64,000 nt of DNA from Shinella sp. CPCC 101442 (lineage in GTDB: Bacteria > Pseudomonadota > Alphaproteobacteria > Rhizobiales > Rhizobiaceae). The notes below the pieces were generated by a model that ran no database searches, had not been told where the DNA came from, and worked only from the letters and a program-made list of their open reading frames with translations. Positions within the stretch are counted from its first letter, which is position 1, and the number at the start of each line of letters is the position of its first letter. The stretch spans positions 89,937-153,936 of the forward strand of contig NZ_JALIQS010000009.1 of NCBI RefSeq assembly GCF_024704725.1, in the 5' to 3' direction. Position numbers and translations under genes: made by a program. This document shows positions 1 through 8,769 of this stretch, piece after piece.

Positions 1-341
1 TGGCCGTAGCGGCCCATCATCACCACGTCCTCGACAAGAACGGGAAATGTCCAGTCAACCTCCTCGGCTTGCGGCACATAGGCGACAAGGTTCTTTTTCA
101 GCGCCTCGCGCACGGATTGGCCGAGGATGGTCACCTTGCCGGCGGCGACCGGAACGAAGCCCATGATCGCCTTGAAGAGCGTGGATTTGCCGGCGCCATT
201 GACGCCGACGAGCGCGGTGATCGTGCCCTTCGGCACCGAGAAGCTGGCATTGGTGAGTGCGGTATGGCCGTTGCGATAGGTGACGGTGACATCCTCGGCG
301 ACGATGCCGTCGACCTTCTTCGTCTTGCTGCCCATCATCAT
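1..341 (-). CDS. sitB: Manganese/iron ABC transporter ATP-binding protein SitB, 3' end cut by window edge
   Basis: The first 113 codons of an ABC ATPase that energises uptake of Mn(II)/Fe(II) delivered by SitA. Translating the minus strand gives a Walker [10 protein letters not shown] at residues 46-54 and a Q-loop in [11 protein letters not shown] around residue 91, the latter typical of the Mn/Zn/Fe chelate subfamily. The ATG overlaps the sitA stop codon as ATGA, so the two genes are translationally coupled. The signature motif and Walker B lie outside the window. Three ATG codons stand in tandem at the start (341, 338, 335); the first gives the ATGA coupling. The product is well supported. 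Mn rather than Zn is inferred from the SitA ligands. Confidence 0.9.
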   Translation of the reverse strand, partial: MMMGSKTKKVDGIVAEDVTVTYRNGHTALTNASFSVPKGTITALVGVNGAGKSTLFKAIMGFVPVAAGKVTILGQSVREALKKNLVAYVPQAEEVDWTFPVLVEDVVMMGRYG

Positions 342-1228
342 TGCGACAGGCCTTTCACGATGGTCTCGGAGGTCACGCGCAGGAGGTCGAGATAGGTCGG
401 CACGGGGCCATCCGCCTCGCTCAGCGAGTCGACATAGAGCACGCCGCCATAGGTGGCACCCGTCTCGGCGGCGACCTGCTTGGCGGGGTCCGCCGAAACG
501 GTGCTTTCGGAGAAGACGACATGGATATTGTGCTCGCGCACCGCGTCGATCACCGCCTTGACCTGTTTGGGCGTGCCCTGCTGGTCGGCATTGATCGGCC
601 AGAGGAAGAGCTCCTTCAGGCCGAAATCGCGGGTGAGATAGGAAAAGGCGCCTTCACTGGTGACGAGCCAGCGCTTTTCCGCCGGCAGCGCGCCGATCTT
701 CGCCTTCATCTCCTCGCCGAGCGCCTGGATCTTCGCGCTATAGGCCTTGGCATTGGCGTCATAGATTGCGGCGTTTGCCGGGTCGAGCGCGACCAGTGCC
801 TTGCGGATATTCTCGACATAGACGAGTGCATTGTCCGGCGACATCCAGGCATGCGGGTTCGGTTTACCCTGATAGGGTCCCTCGACGATGCTCATCGGTT
901 CGATACCGTCCGAGATCGTGACGTTAGGCACGTCGCCGAGATTTCCGAGGAACTTCTGGAACCAGAGTTCGAGGTTGAGGCCGTTCCACAGCACCAGCTT
1001 GGCGTCCTGCGCTTTCAGGATATCGCGTGGCGTCGGCTGGTAGTTGTGGATTTCCGCGCCCGGCTTGGTGATCGATTCCACGACGACCGCGTCACCCGCC
1101 ACATTCGCCGCGATGTCGGCGATGATGGTGAAGGTGGTTACGATCTTGGGTTTTTCCTGGGCGAAGGCGGGTACGGCAATGACAAGCGGCAGGCTTAGGA
1201 TGAGGGCATGAAACGAACGGCGGAGCAT
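338..1228 (-). CDS. sitA: Periplasmic Mn/Fe-binding protein of ABC transporter, SitA (cluster A-I)
   Basis: A 296-residue metal-binding lipocalin-unrelated 'ZnuA/PsaA-like' solute receptor. A signal peptide of about 24 residues ends in AFAQ. The expected metal ligands are visible: His61 (in EIHNYQPTP), His126 (NPHAWMSP), Glu192 (TSEGAFSY) and Asp267 (VDSLSE). A His-His-Glu-Asp set is the pattern of Mn/Fe-type receptors such as SitA/YfeA/PsaA, whereas zinc receptors usually carry a third His and a His-rich loop, absent here. The start at 1228 is chosen because AGGAG precedes it at good spacing and it begins the signal peptide; an upstream ATG would add 12 charged residues. The gene is first in its operon and lies behind a strongly structured promoter (see 1246-1319). 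Confidence 0.93.
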   Translation of the reverse strand: MLRRSFHALILSLPLVIAVPAFAQEKPKIVTTFTIIADIAANVAGDAVVVESITKPGAEIHNYQPTPRDILKAQDAKLVLWNGLNLELWFQKFLGNLGDVPNVTISDGIEPMSIVEGPYQGKPNPHAWMSPDNALVYVENIRKALVALDPANAAIYDANAKAYSAKIQALGEEMKAKIGALPAEKRWLVTSEGAFSYLTRDFGLKELFLWPINADQQGTPKQVKAVIDAVREHNIHVVFSESTVSADPAKQVAAETGATYGGVLYVDSLSEADGPVPTYLDLLRVTSETIVKGLSQ

Positions 1229-1245
1229 CGGCTCTCCTGATCTGC

Positions 1246-1319
1246 TTTTGCGAATGAGTTGCAATAAACTATAGGGCGCTTTTACGGCCTGTCAACGCAA
1301 TTGCAAATCATTCGCAAAA
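1246..1319. promoter_or_regulatory. Paired inverted operator arms flanking the sitA promoter (Mur/Fur-type candidate)
   Basis: TTTTGCGAATGAGTTGCAAT (1246-1265) and its inverted copy ATTGCAAATCATTCGCAAAA (1300-1319) match at 19 of 20 positions. Each arm is itself an imperfect dyad of TTGC and GCAA. In Rhizobium and Bradyrhizobium, sitA-type promoters are repressed by the Fur-family manganese regulator Mur at A/T-rich, non-classical operators; assignment of these arms to Mur is inference from that knowledge. Confidence 0.72.
1268..1295 (-). promoter_or_regulatory. Sigma-70-type promoter of sitAB
   Basis: On the minus strand TTGACA (1295-1290) and TATAGT (1273-1268) are separated by 16 bases, a near-consensus housekeeping promoter that ends 39 bases before the sitA ATG. 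It lies exactly between the two inverted arms at 1246-1265 and 1300-1319, so a protein bound to them would cover both promoter edges. Confidence 0.8.
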
Positions 1320-1438
1320 ACGTCCCGAAATCGGACGCCGCCGTTTAAAACTTCCGAAACGCACCGCGCGTAGAGTGCGGACAGTTCACGCGCTCTCGGC
1401 GTGTTCGTGTTCCTGCGTTTTAAGAGAAGTTGCCGCCC

Positions 1439-2152
1439 GTGAAGCTGCTGCCGACCTCGTTCCGCCTGTCCCGGAAGCTTCTGATCATCCTTGCCGGTGT
1501 CATGGTGCTCACCGGTGCTTCCGGCGCCGCCGCCATCATCGTCGGGCGCGAGGCGCTGCTCGGGCCCCCCGCCGAGCAGGTCTCCGGTGCCGCCTGCACG
1601 CTCGTGACGACCGTGCGCCTCGATCGCAACGGCCAGCAATGGCTGCGCAAATATGTGCGCTCGGATGCGAAGGAAGCCGACATCCGCATCAAGACGGCGC
1701 TACGCGTTGCCGGTGCCGTGTCCAATCACGAGGAAGCCGATCTCTACCAGGTCATCCTGCTCGATGCCGCGGGTCCGGCAAACCGGGCAGACATGCGCGG
1801 CCGCGCCATCGGCGCCGAAGTGCTCTTCGCGCGCGATCCCTCGGCCATTCCCGGCATGACGGCGCCCTTCGTCGCCCGCTACACGGATGGCAAGCCTGCC
1901 GAGAACGGTGAATTTTACGGCGAGCGCAAGGAACTCTCGCTGGACGAGATCAAGACCATCGTGACCGCAATGGAAGACCGCGCCGATTGCGTCGATCCCA
2001 ATGCCGTCGCCGAAGAGGGCGGAAAAAGCGGCGGCCATGGTGAAGCCAAGGCCGAAGCTGCCGAAGGCGGCCACGAGGCATCGGCCGGCGGGGAACATGC
2101 CGAAGCGGCTGAAGAAGGCACGCACGAAGTCGCAGCAGCAAGCGAGCACTAA
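1439..2152 (+). CDS. Membrane-anchored periplasmic protein of unknown function with His/Glu/Ala-rich tail
   Basis: I do not recognise this 237-residue protein. It begins with a basic stretch and one hydrophobic segment (about residues 10-33) that looks like a signal anchor, followed by a soluble domain with one Cys in SGAACTLVTT and one in DRADCVD that could pair. The last 50 residues are low-complexity Ala/Glu/Gly with five spaced His residues (GGHGE, GGHEA, GEHAE, THEV, SEH). A GTG start at 1439 is chosen because GAGAAG lies 9 bases upstream; an in-frame TTG at 1430 would sit almost on top of that site. It is divergent from sitA across a shared 210-base regulatory region. A link to metal handling is only an inference from position and the His residues. 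Confidence 0.7.
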   Translation: MKLLPTSFRLSRKLLIILAGVMVLTGASGAAAIIVGREALLGPPAEQVSGAACTLVTTVRLDRNGQQWLRKYVRSDAKEADIRIKTALRVAGAVSNHEEADLYQVILLDAAGPANRADMRGRAIGAEVLFARDPSAIPGMTAPFVARYTDGKPAENGEFYGERKELSLDEIKTIVTAMEDRADCVDPNAVAEEGGKSGGHGEAKAEAAEGGHEASAGGEHAEAAEEGTHEVAAASEH

Positions 2153-2221
2153 GACACTCACCTGGATCGCCGCACGCCTGCACGGCGTAGGCTCTTTCAC
2201 AATCCAACGCGAAAAACAGAA

Positions 2222-2258
2222 CTGCCGCCACTTCGGCTCGAAACCGGAGTGGCGGCAG
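2222..2258 (-). terminator. Rho-independent terminator of lysS
   Basis: CTGCCGCCACTTCGG (2222-2236) and CCGGAGTGGCGGCAG (2244-2258) pair over 14 of 15 positions around a 7-base loop. On the minus strand the stem is followed by TTCTGTTTTT, so it fits the gltX-lysS direction best. It also lies downstream of the plus-strand gene ending at 2152. Confidence 0.8.
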
Positions 2259-2281
2259 CGAATGTCTGCGCTGTATAGACC

Positions 2282-3775
2282 TCAGTCAGCCTTCGCCCGG
2301 CGCGCCGGGAAGAGGATGACGTCGCGGATCGACGGGGCGTTGGTGAGCAGCATGATCAGGCGGTCGACGCCGATGCCGAGGCCGCCGGCGGGCGGCATGC
2401 CCTGGTCGATGGCGTCCAAAAACTCGTCGTCGAGCTGCTTGGACTTCTCGCCGCGGGCATGGGCCTGTTCGAGCTGCTCGACCATGCGGGCGCGCTGCTC
2501 TTCCGGATCGTTCAATTCGGAAAACGCGTTGCCGAGTTCCCAAGTGTTGCAATAGGTCTCGAAACGCTCGACGAGGCGTGGTTCACCCGGCACTTCCTTG
2601 GCGAAGGGCGAGATGTCTTTCGGGAAATGGGTGACGTGGCTCGGCTGGATCAGCGTGCCCTCGACCTTTTCCTCGAAGAGGAAGGCCAGGCATTCGCCCC
2701 AGGTCCAGTCCTTCTCCACTTCGAAGCCGGCAGCCTTGGCGGCGGCGCGGGCTTCCTCATCCGTCTTGAGGGCGAGGAAGTCGATGCCGGTTACTTCCTT
2801 GACGGCGTCGGGCATCGGCACGCGCTTGAACGGGCCCTTGAAGGAGATTTCCTTGTCGCCATAGGCGAATTCCGTCGAGCCGTGGATCTTGACCGCCAGC
2901 TCGGCGAACAGGCGTTCCACGAGGTCCATGATGTCCTCGTAGTCGGCATAGGCCCAGTAGCACTCCATCATGGTGAATTCTGGATTATGCCGGGTCGACA
3001 CGCCCTCATTGCGGAAGTTGCGGTTGATCTCGAACACCTTGTCGGTGAGGCCGGAGACCAGCGTGCGCTTCAGATAGAGCTCCGGCGCGATGCGCAGGAA
3101 CATGTCGAGCTTCAGCGTGTTGTGATGCGTCTTGAAGGGCTCGGCCGTCGCGCCGCCATAGACGGAGTGCAGCATCGGCGTCTCGACTTCCATGAAGCCG
3201 TCGTTTTCCATGAAGCGGCGGATGCCCGAGACGATCTTCGAGCGCTGCTGGAAACGCAGCTTCGATTCCTCGTTGGTCATGATGTCGAGATGGCGCTTGC
3301 GGTAGCGGATTTCGACGTCCGCCACGCCATGCCACTTTTCCGGCATCGGCAGCAGGGTCTTCGTCAGCATGACGATCTCCTGCGCGTTGATCGTCAGCTC
3401 GCCACGCTTCGTGCGGCGCACGACGCCGGTGACGCCGATGATGTCGCCGAGGTCGATCATCGGCAGCAGCGCGCGCGCCTCTTCCGGCGTCGTGTCCTTG
3501 TGCGAAAAAATCTGGATTTTTCCCGAGGCGTCATGGATGTCCATGAACATGCCGGAATTGCGCGAGGAATAGACGCGGCCGGCCACCGTCACGACGTCGC
3601 CGCTCTCGGTGTCGAGTTCCAGCGTCTCGTATTTCTCAGCCAGCTCCGCATTGGTCATCGTGCGGTGGAAATGCGCCGGATAGACGTCGCCGATCGTCTG
3701 GCGCAGTTGGTCGAGCTTCTGGCGGCGAACTTCCGTCGGATCGGAGGAAAGGCCGGTTTCTGTCTTGTCGTTCAT
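2282..3775 (-). CDS. lysS: Lysyl-tRNA synthetase, class II
   Basis: A 497-residue cytoplasmic enzyme that charges tRNA-Lys with lysine. The N-terminal OB-fold anticodon-binding domain spans roughly residues 60-145 (VAGRVYSSRNSGMFMDIHD). The catalytic domain shows motif 1 (GFMEVETPML, about 193-202), motif 2 (FRNEG, 254-258) and motif 3 (GGLGIGVDRL, 464-473). Length is typical of bacterial LysS. It lies 12 bases downstream of gltX on the same strand, so the two synthetases are very probably co-transcribed. The ATG at 3775 has AGGACAGAAAAGA just upstream. The identity is not in doubt. Confidence 0.98.
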   Translation of the reverse strand: MNDKTETGLSSDPTEVRRQKLDQLRQTIGDVYPAHFHRTMTNAELAEKYETLELDTESGDVVTVAGRVYSSRNSGMFMDIHDASGKIQIFSHKDTTPEEARALLPMIDLGDIIGVTGVVRRTKRGELTINAQEIVMLTKTLLPMPEKWHGVADVEIRYRKRHLDIMTNEESKLRFQQRSKIVSGIRRFMENDGFMEVETPMLHSVYGGATAEPFKTHHNTLKLDMFLRIAPELYLKRTLVSGLTDKVFEINRNFRNEGVSTRHNPEFTMMECYWAYADYEDIMDLVERLFAELAVKIHGSTEFAYGDKEISFKGPFKRVPMPDAVKEVTGIDFLALKTDEEARAAAKAAGFEVEKDWTWGECLAFLFEEKVEGTLIQPSHVTHFPKDISPFAKEVPGEPRLVERFETYCNTWELGNAFSELNDPEEQRARMVEQLEQAHARGEKSKQLDDEFLDAIDQGMPPAGGLGIGVDRLIMLLTNAPSIRDVILFPARRAKAD

Positions 3776-3787
3776 TCTTTTCTGTCC

Positions 3788-5257
3788 TTACTTTCCACTG
3801 CCGACCATGGAGGCGACGACCTGCGCGGCGACCTTCAGGCGCTGGCGCACGACGGAGCGGCCGAGGATGGCCATCGAGTCGAAAAGCGGCAGCGAGCGCG
3901 ACGAGCCGGAGACGGCGACGAAGAGCGGGGCCACGACGACCTTCAGCTTCTTGCCGAGCCGGTCGGCGCTGGCGCGCAGTTCCGCCTCGATGCTCTCGAC
4001 GGTCCATTCCGGCATCTTCTCAAGGTCCGGCTGCACCTGGTTCAGCACTTCCAGAATTTCTTCCGGAGTGGATTTCACCTTGGCGAAGGCATCCGGCGTC
4101 AGGCCGAGGTCCGACTTCAGAAGGAAGCCGGCGAGATCGGGCAGTTCGCCGAGCTTGGAAATGCGCGACTGCGACAGCTTCAGACCGTCGCGGATGCGGT
4201 TGTTCTCCATCGCCCAGTTCAGCACGCGGGCGGCGAATTCCTCTTCCGTCAACTGCTCGCGCAGCCAGCGGCCGTTCAGCCAGTCGAGCTTCTGGATGTC
4301 GAAGATCGCGCCGGCCTTGGAGAGATTTTCCGGATCGAACTTTTCGGCGAGCTGATCCATGGTCAGGAGCTCTTCGCCCTCGGCGATCTGGATGAAGAAC
4401 AGGCCGAGGAAGTTCATCAGCGCCTCGGGCAGGTAGCCGAGCGCGGAATAGTAGGAGATCGAGGTCGGGTTCTTGCGTTTCGACAGTTTCGACTTGTCGT
4501 GATTGCGCATCAGCGACAGGTGCATGAAGACCGGCGGCTCGAGGCCGAGATATTGATAGATGAGAATGTGCTTCGGCACCGAGGCGAGCCATTCCTCGCC
4601 GCGCGCCACATGCGTGATCTTCATCAGGTGGTCGTCGACCACGTTCGCCATGTGATAGGTCGGCATGCCGTCGGCCTTGAGCAGGACCTGCATGTCGACG
4701 GCATCCCACGGAATCTCGACTGGGCCGTAGACACCGTCGACGAACTTGCAGGAACCCTCGGTCGGGATCTTCATGCGCACGACATGCGGTTCGCCGGCGT
4801 CGACGCGCTTGGTGACTTCTTCTGCGGACAGGTGCAGGCAGAGACCGTCGTATTTCGGCGGCTTGCCGGCGGCGCGCTGGCCCTCGCGCATCTGCTCCAG
4901 CCGCTCGGGCGTGCAGAAACACTTGAAGCCGTGGCCGTTGGCGACGATCTTGTCGACATAGGGACGGTACATGTCCTTGCGGTCGGACTGGCGATAGGGG
5001 CCGTAGGGGCCGCCGATGTCAGGGCCTTCCGACCATTCCAGGCCGCACCATTTCAGCGCGTCAAGCACCTTCTGCTCGAACTCGGGCGTCGAGCGCGTGG
5101 CGTCCGTATCCTCGATGCGCAGGATGAAGGTGCCGTTGTGCTTCTTGGCGAAGAGATAGTTGAACAGCGCGATATAGGCGGTGCCCACGTGGGGTTCGCC
5201 GGTCGGGGAGGGTGCGATGCGTACGCGAACGCCGGATGCGGTTCCGGAAGTGCTCAT
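3788..5257 (-). CDS. gltX: Glutamyl-tRNA synthetase, class I
   Basis: A 489-residue class I synthetase that loads glutamate onto tRNA. The HIGH-type signature is in PSPTGEPHVGT (residues 16-26), and the KMSKS-type loop is KLSKR (257-261). A zinc-site-like CFCTPERLEQMREGQ stretch lies near residues 113-128. Rhizobia usually have two GltX paralogues and the alphaproteobacterial lineage makes Gln-tRNA by transamidation; which paralogue this is cannot be told here. It is the first gene of the gltX-lysS pair. ATG at 5257 begins a natural Rossmann-fold start, and no upstream extension is needed. Confidence 0.96.
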   Translation of the reverse strand: MSTSGTASGVRVRIAPSPTGEPHVGTAYIALFNYLFAKKHNGTFILRIEDTDATRSTPEFEQKVLDALKWCGLEWSEGPDIGGPYGPYRQSDRKDMYRPYVDKIVANGHGFKCFCTPERLEQMREGQRAAGKPPKYDGLCLHLSAEEVTKRVDAGEPHVVRMKIPTEGSCKFVDGVYGPVEIPWDAVDMQVLLKADGMPTYHMANVVDDHLMKITHVARGEEWLASVPKHILIYQYLGLEPPVFMHLSLMRNHDKSKLSKRKNPTSISYYSALGYLPEALMNFLGLFFIQIAEGEELLTMDQLAEKFDPENLSKAGAIFDIQKLDWLNGRWLREQLTEEEFAARVLNWAMENNRIRDGLKLSQSRISKLGELPDLAGFLLKSDLGLTPDAFAKVKSTPEEILEVLNQVQPDLEKMPEWTVESIEAELRASADRLGKKLKVVVAPLFVAVSGSSRSLPLFDSMAILGRSVVRQRLKVAAQVVASMVGSGK

Positions 5258-5388
5258 GATATGGCCCGTCTTGACTTATGGAAGGAAGAGCCCGGATTTG
5301 TGCCGTTTTACATGGGCGGAAAGGGGCTTTCCGTTGGGCTGGTTGAGACCATATTCAGCCCGGCGCGTCAAGAAAAACTCCGCCCGCG

Positions 5389-7161
5389 CTATTGCACGGG
5401 CCAGACGACGAGCAGTGCAGGGATGCTGACGAGCAAGATGAGCAAGGATAGCGGCAGGCCGACGCGCGGATAATCGGCGAACTTGTAGCCGCCCGGGCCC
5501 ATGACCAGCGTGTTGCACTGGTGGCCGACGGGGCTGAGAAAGTCGCAGCCCGCACCGATCGCCACCGCCATCAGGAACGCCTCCGGCTTGTAGTGCAGGG
5601 CACCCGCGAAACTTGCCGCGATCGGTGCCATGACGAGCACGGTCGCCGCATTGTTGAGGAAGGGCGTGACAGCCATGGCGGTGAGGAGGATCAGGGCGAG
5701 CGCGCCGAAGGGTGGCAGGTGTACGGCGACGGCGCCGAGCCAGCCGGCGATGAGTTCGCTGGCGCCCGTCGTGCGCAGGCTGTCGGAAACGGGAATGAGG
5801 GCTGCCAGCATGACGAGGATCGGTCCGTCGAGCGCGCCGTAGGCCTCGCGCAACGGCACGGCGCGAAACAGGACCATGGCGACGGCGGCGGCGAAGAAGC
5901 CGGTCGCGACCGGCACCAGGCCAAAGGCCGTCGCTGCCATGGCGGCAATCAGGATCAGGACGGGAATGATCGCCTTGCGCGGCGAGCCCAGCAGGATTTC
6001 GCGTTGCGCCAGCGGCAGCAGGCCGAGTTCCGGCAGCAGGGTCGGCAGGGTGCGATTGTTGCCCTGGATCACGATCACGTCGCCGGGACGCAGGCGCACG
6101 GCGGACAGCTTTTCACGCAGGCGCTGGCCCTGGCGGCTGACGGCAAGCAGGTTGATGCCATAGGAATGGAAGAGCGCGATGCTGCGGGCCGAAATATCGA
6201 TGAGGCGCGATTCGTTGCCGACGACGACCTCGATGGCACTGATCTCATCCGCTTCGCCGCGCCCTGCGCGGATCGGTTTGCCCGACAATGTCAGGCCCGC
6301 GGCGGAAACCACCTTGTCGAGCGCGCTTGCCGTGCCCTCCATCAGGATTGTGTCGCCTGTGGCAAGGCGCACGTCGGGCAGCGGCGCAAGATGCACGTGG
6401 CCGCGAATGATGGCGGTCGCGATCACGTCGCCGTCGCCGTTTCGCAGCACGTCGTTCAACGACTTGCCGACAGAGGGCGACCCCTCCGCCAGCGTCGCAT
6501 CCGAGGAATAGGCGGACGCCTCCAGCGATTCCTCGATGCTTGCATTGCCGTTCTCCCGCTCGGGCACGATGCGGTTGAAGAACAGCATGAAAAGGATGCC
6601 GCAGACCGTCAGCACCGCGCCGACGGGCGTGAAATCGAACATGCTGAAGCTCTCGCCCGTGATCTCCTCGCGCAGCCGCGAGACGACGATGTTCGGCGAG
6701 GTGCCGATCTGGGTCATCAGTCCGCCCAGCAGGGCGGCAAAGGCCATGGGCATCAGGAATTTCGAGGCCGGCGTGTTGGATTTCTTGGCGAACTGGAAGG
6801 CGAGCGGCATCATGATGGCAAGCGCGCCGATATTCTTGATGAAGGCCGAAAGCACGGCGACGGAGACGAGCAGCAGCGCGAGCTGGCTCTGTTTCGAAGT
6901 GAGGTTCGGGAAGAAGCGTTTGACCGCCACATTGACGATGCCGGAGCGCGCAACGGCGGCGCTCACCATCAGGGCGCTGGCGACAATGATGACGATGTCG
7001 TCGGAAAAACCGGAAAAGGCCTTGTCGAAGGGCACGATGCCCAGCGCCAGCGCCAGCAGCAGCGAGCAGCAGGCAACGAGATCGTAGCGGAACCTCCCCC
7101 ACATGAATGCCGCCATCATCAGGGCGATGACGACGAAGGCGAAGGTCTGCTCAAGGGTCAT
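5389..7161 (-). CDS. SLC13/DASS-type anion permease with two internal TrkA-C domains
   Basis: A 590-residue inner-membrane permease of the CitMHS/ArsB/DASS superfamily, whose members move sulfate, dicarboxylates or related anions. Hydrophobic helices occupy about residues 5-190 and 400-590. Between them lie two regulator-of-conductance C-terminal (TrkA-C) domains, recognisable by GDVIATAIIRG...LATGDTILMEG and the second repeat ending LRPGDVIVIQG. SLC13-type reentrant signatures GTSPNIV and PVGHQCNTLVMGPGGY are present. The start at 7161 is chosen because the first helix begins there and the 76 upstream codons are Arg/Pro-rich and unlike protein. It stands alone and is divergent from the porin. 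The substrate is not predictable from sequence. Confidence 0.88.
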   Translation of the reverse strand: MTLEQTFAFVVIALMMAAFMWGRFRYDLVACCSLLLALALGIVPFDKAFSGFSDDIVIIVASALMVSAAVARSGIVNVAVKRFFPNLTSKQSQLALLLVSVAVLSAFIKNIGALAIMMPLAFQFAKKSNTPASKFLMPMAFAALLGGLMTQIGTSPNIVVSRLREEITGESFSMFDFTPVGAVLTVCGILFMLFFNRIVPERENGNASIEESLEASAYSSDATLAEGSPSVGKSLNDVLRNGDGDVIATAIIRGHVHLAPLPDVRLATGDTILMEGTASALDKVVSAAGLTLSGKPIRAGRGEADEISAIEVVVGNESRLIDISARSIALFHSYGINLLAVSRQGQRLREKLSAVRLRPGDVIVIQGNNRTLPTLLPELGLLPLAQREILLGSPRKAIIPVLILIAAMAATAFGLVPVATGFFAAAVAMVLFRAVPLREAYGALDGPILVMLAALIPVSDSLRTTGASELIAGWLGAVAVHLPPFGALALILLTAMAVTPFLNNAATVLVMAPIAASFAGALHYKPEAFLMAVAIGAGCDFLSPVGHQCNTLVMGPGGYKFADYPRVGLPLSLLILLVSIPALLVVWPVQ

Positions 7162-7559
7162 GAAGTAGGTCCGTGCGGCGGGACGATGTCTGGATGGAAT
7201 TCCGTCGATGCCGGCCGGGTTCCGCTGCCGAACGACGGAAACACGGCGGTCTCTCCTGGAACAATCCCTCCGTGACAAGGTTTTCCAAGGGAAGACGGGT
7301 CGTGTCAACCGGACATGACGGAGATGGAGAACGCAGGGATTTTTCCGGTTTCTCCCGGCGGCCAACGAAATGGCAGGCGAGCTCCCCACCCGCCCGGCCC
7401 GTCTTCGTCCCCTTGATCTTGCTGGGCTTTTGGTCGCGACTTACGGTCGAGCCAAGTAAAAACGGAGTGTCAAATCAGATTTCCCGCAACATGTTGTCTT
7501 GTAAAGATTATGTGTGGTAGCTTTGAATGAATGTTCAGCTAGCGATCGGGGGATTCGGC
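7162..7559. other. 398-bp intergenic region between divergent permease and porin genes
   Basis: The region must hold the promoters of both flanking genes. Base composition becomes AT-richer over the last 110 bases before the porin. I found no convincing -35/-10 pair, palindromic operator, small gene or RNA motif in it. The porin ribosome site GGGGGAT (7548-7554) lies at its end. Confidence 0.5.
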
Positions 7560-8717
7560 ATGGCGGAAAGGACAGGAAACACACGAAAATTTTTTGACGC
7601 GAGGAAGGGGATTTCTCTCTTTTCCGGGACGGCGGCGGCGTTGGTGATGGTCGGTTGCGCCCAGGCGGCCGACGCGATTGTCGCGGCCGAGCCCGAGCCG
7701 ATGGACTATGTCCGCGTCTGCGATGCCTATGGCACCGGTTTCTTCTACATTCCCGGCACGGAAACGTGCCTGAAGATCGGCGGCTATGTCCGTTTCGATA
7801 TCGGCGTGGGCAACATGCCCGATTACGGGCTTGGCGCCGATGCGCCCGATGATTTCGACACCGATGGTGACGGCATTGCCGATACCGGGGACGGCAAAGG
7901 GGATGCATCCTACCAGCAGGCGCGTTTTGCGCTCGACGTCGATGCCCGGTCGGACACTGAATACGGAACCTTGCGCGCCTACACGCGCCTGCATTTCAAC
8001 TACGACCAGGACGCGACCGACAGCTATCACTATATCGAGGTCGAATATGCCTATATCGAGCTCGGCGGCTTCCGCGTCGGCATGAACGACTCGCTGTTTT
8101 CCACCTTCCCAAGCTATGCCGGCTACGTGATCAGCGACGATCTCGGTGTTCCCTATGGGCCCTTCGAAACAAGCCAGATCGTCTACACCCATACCGGCGA
8201 CAACGGCTTCTCCGCCACCGGCGGTCTCGAACTGCCGGGGGATGGCTCCAACAATTCCGACTATGTCCCGAACATCGTCGCCGGGGCCTCTCTCACCAAG
8301 GACTGGGGAGCGATCACCTTCATCGCGGCTTACGACGCGGTGGCGCAGGAGGGCGCGGCAAAGCTGCGGCTGGACCTGACATTGAGCGACAAGGTTTCCG
8401 TCTTCGCGATGGCCGGCTACAGCACCAACGATCCGGCCGGCACGGGTGTCGGCAATACCGACAGCAACAATTATTATGCCCAGTGGAACGGTGATTGGGC
8501 GGTCTGGGGCGGGGCCAATTTCCAGGTCACGGACAAGCTCGCTTTCTATACGCAGGCCGCCTATGACGAGGACGAGAATTTCGCCTTCGTCGCCGATCTT
8601 CCCTATACGGTCGTCGACGGTTTCACCGTCACACCCGAGCTTGCCTATCGCGACAATTTCGACATCCCGGACGCGGATGCATGGGGCGGTTACCTGCGCT
8701 TCGAGCGCACGTTCTGA
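7560..8717 (+). CDS. Alphaproteobacterial porin (RopA/Omp2b family)
   Basis: A 385-residue outer-membrane porin that lets small hydrophilic solutes into the periplasm. The signal peptide runs to about residue 37 (CAQA|AD), followed by the family hallmark MDYVRVCDAYGTGFFYIPG and CLKIGGYVRFD, with Cys54 and Cys70 placed to form the conserved disulfide. The chain ends in a C-terminal Phe (RFERTF), as outer-membrane barrels do. ATG 7560 is preferred to ATG 7527 because GGGGGAT precedes it. An Asp-rich insert at residues 98-115 (DFDTDGDGIADTGDGKGD) resembles calcium-binding repeats and is not universal in the family. A strong terminator follows. Confidence 0.93.
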   Translation: MAERTGNTRKFFDARKGISLFSGTAAALVMVGCAQAADAIVAAEPEPMDYVRVCDAYGTGFFYIPGTETCLKIGGYVRFDIGVGNMPDYGLGADAPDDFDTDGDGIADTGDGKGDASYQQARFALDVDARSDTEYGTLRAYTRLHFNYDQDATDSYHYIEVEYAYIELGGFRVGMNDSLFSTFPSYAGYVISDDLGVPYGPFETSQIVYTHTGDNGFSATGGLELPGDGSNNSDYVPNIVAGASLTKDWGAITFIAAYDAVAQEGAAKLRLDLTLSDKVSVFAMAGYSTNDPAGTGVGNTDSNNYYAQWNGDWAVWGGANFQVTDKLAFYTQAAYDEDENFAFVADLPYTVVDGFTVTPELAYRDNFDIPDADAWGGYLRFERTF

Positions 8718-8735
8718 TACGATGCACTAGAAGAA

Positions 8736-8766
8736 AAGGGCCGGCGTTCCGCCGGCCCTTTCGTTT
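8736..8766. terminator. Bidirectional terminator between porin and terC
   Basis: AAGGGCCGGCG and CGCCGGCCCTT pair perfectly over 11 bp around TTC and are followed by TTCGTTT on the plus strand, with AAGAAAA on the other side. The two convergent genes end 19 bases before it and 10 bases after it. Confidence 0.9.
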
Positions 8767-8769
8767 GTG

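Noticed and set aside
2459..5473. A 1004-codon open frame on the plus strand opposite lysS and gltX
   Set aside because: Its translation is rich in Arg, His, Asp and Gly without domain pattern, and it is the antisense of two unmistakable synthetase genes. High GC content gives such long antisense frames.
5521..7275. A 584-codon plus-strand frame opposite the SLC13-type permease
   Set aside because: Antisense shadow with Gln/Arg/His/Asp-rich composition, no start context, and the permease on the other strand has clear helices and motifs.
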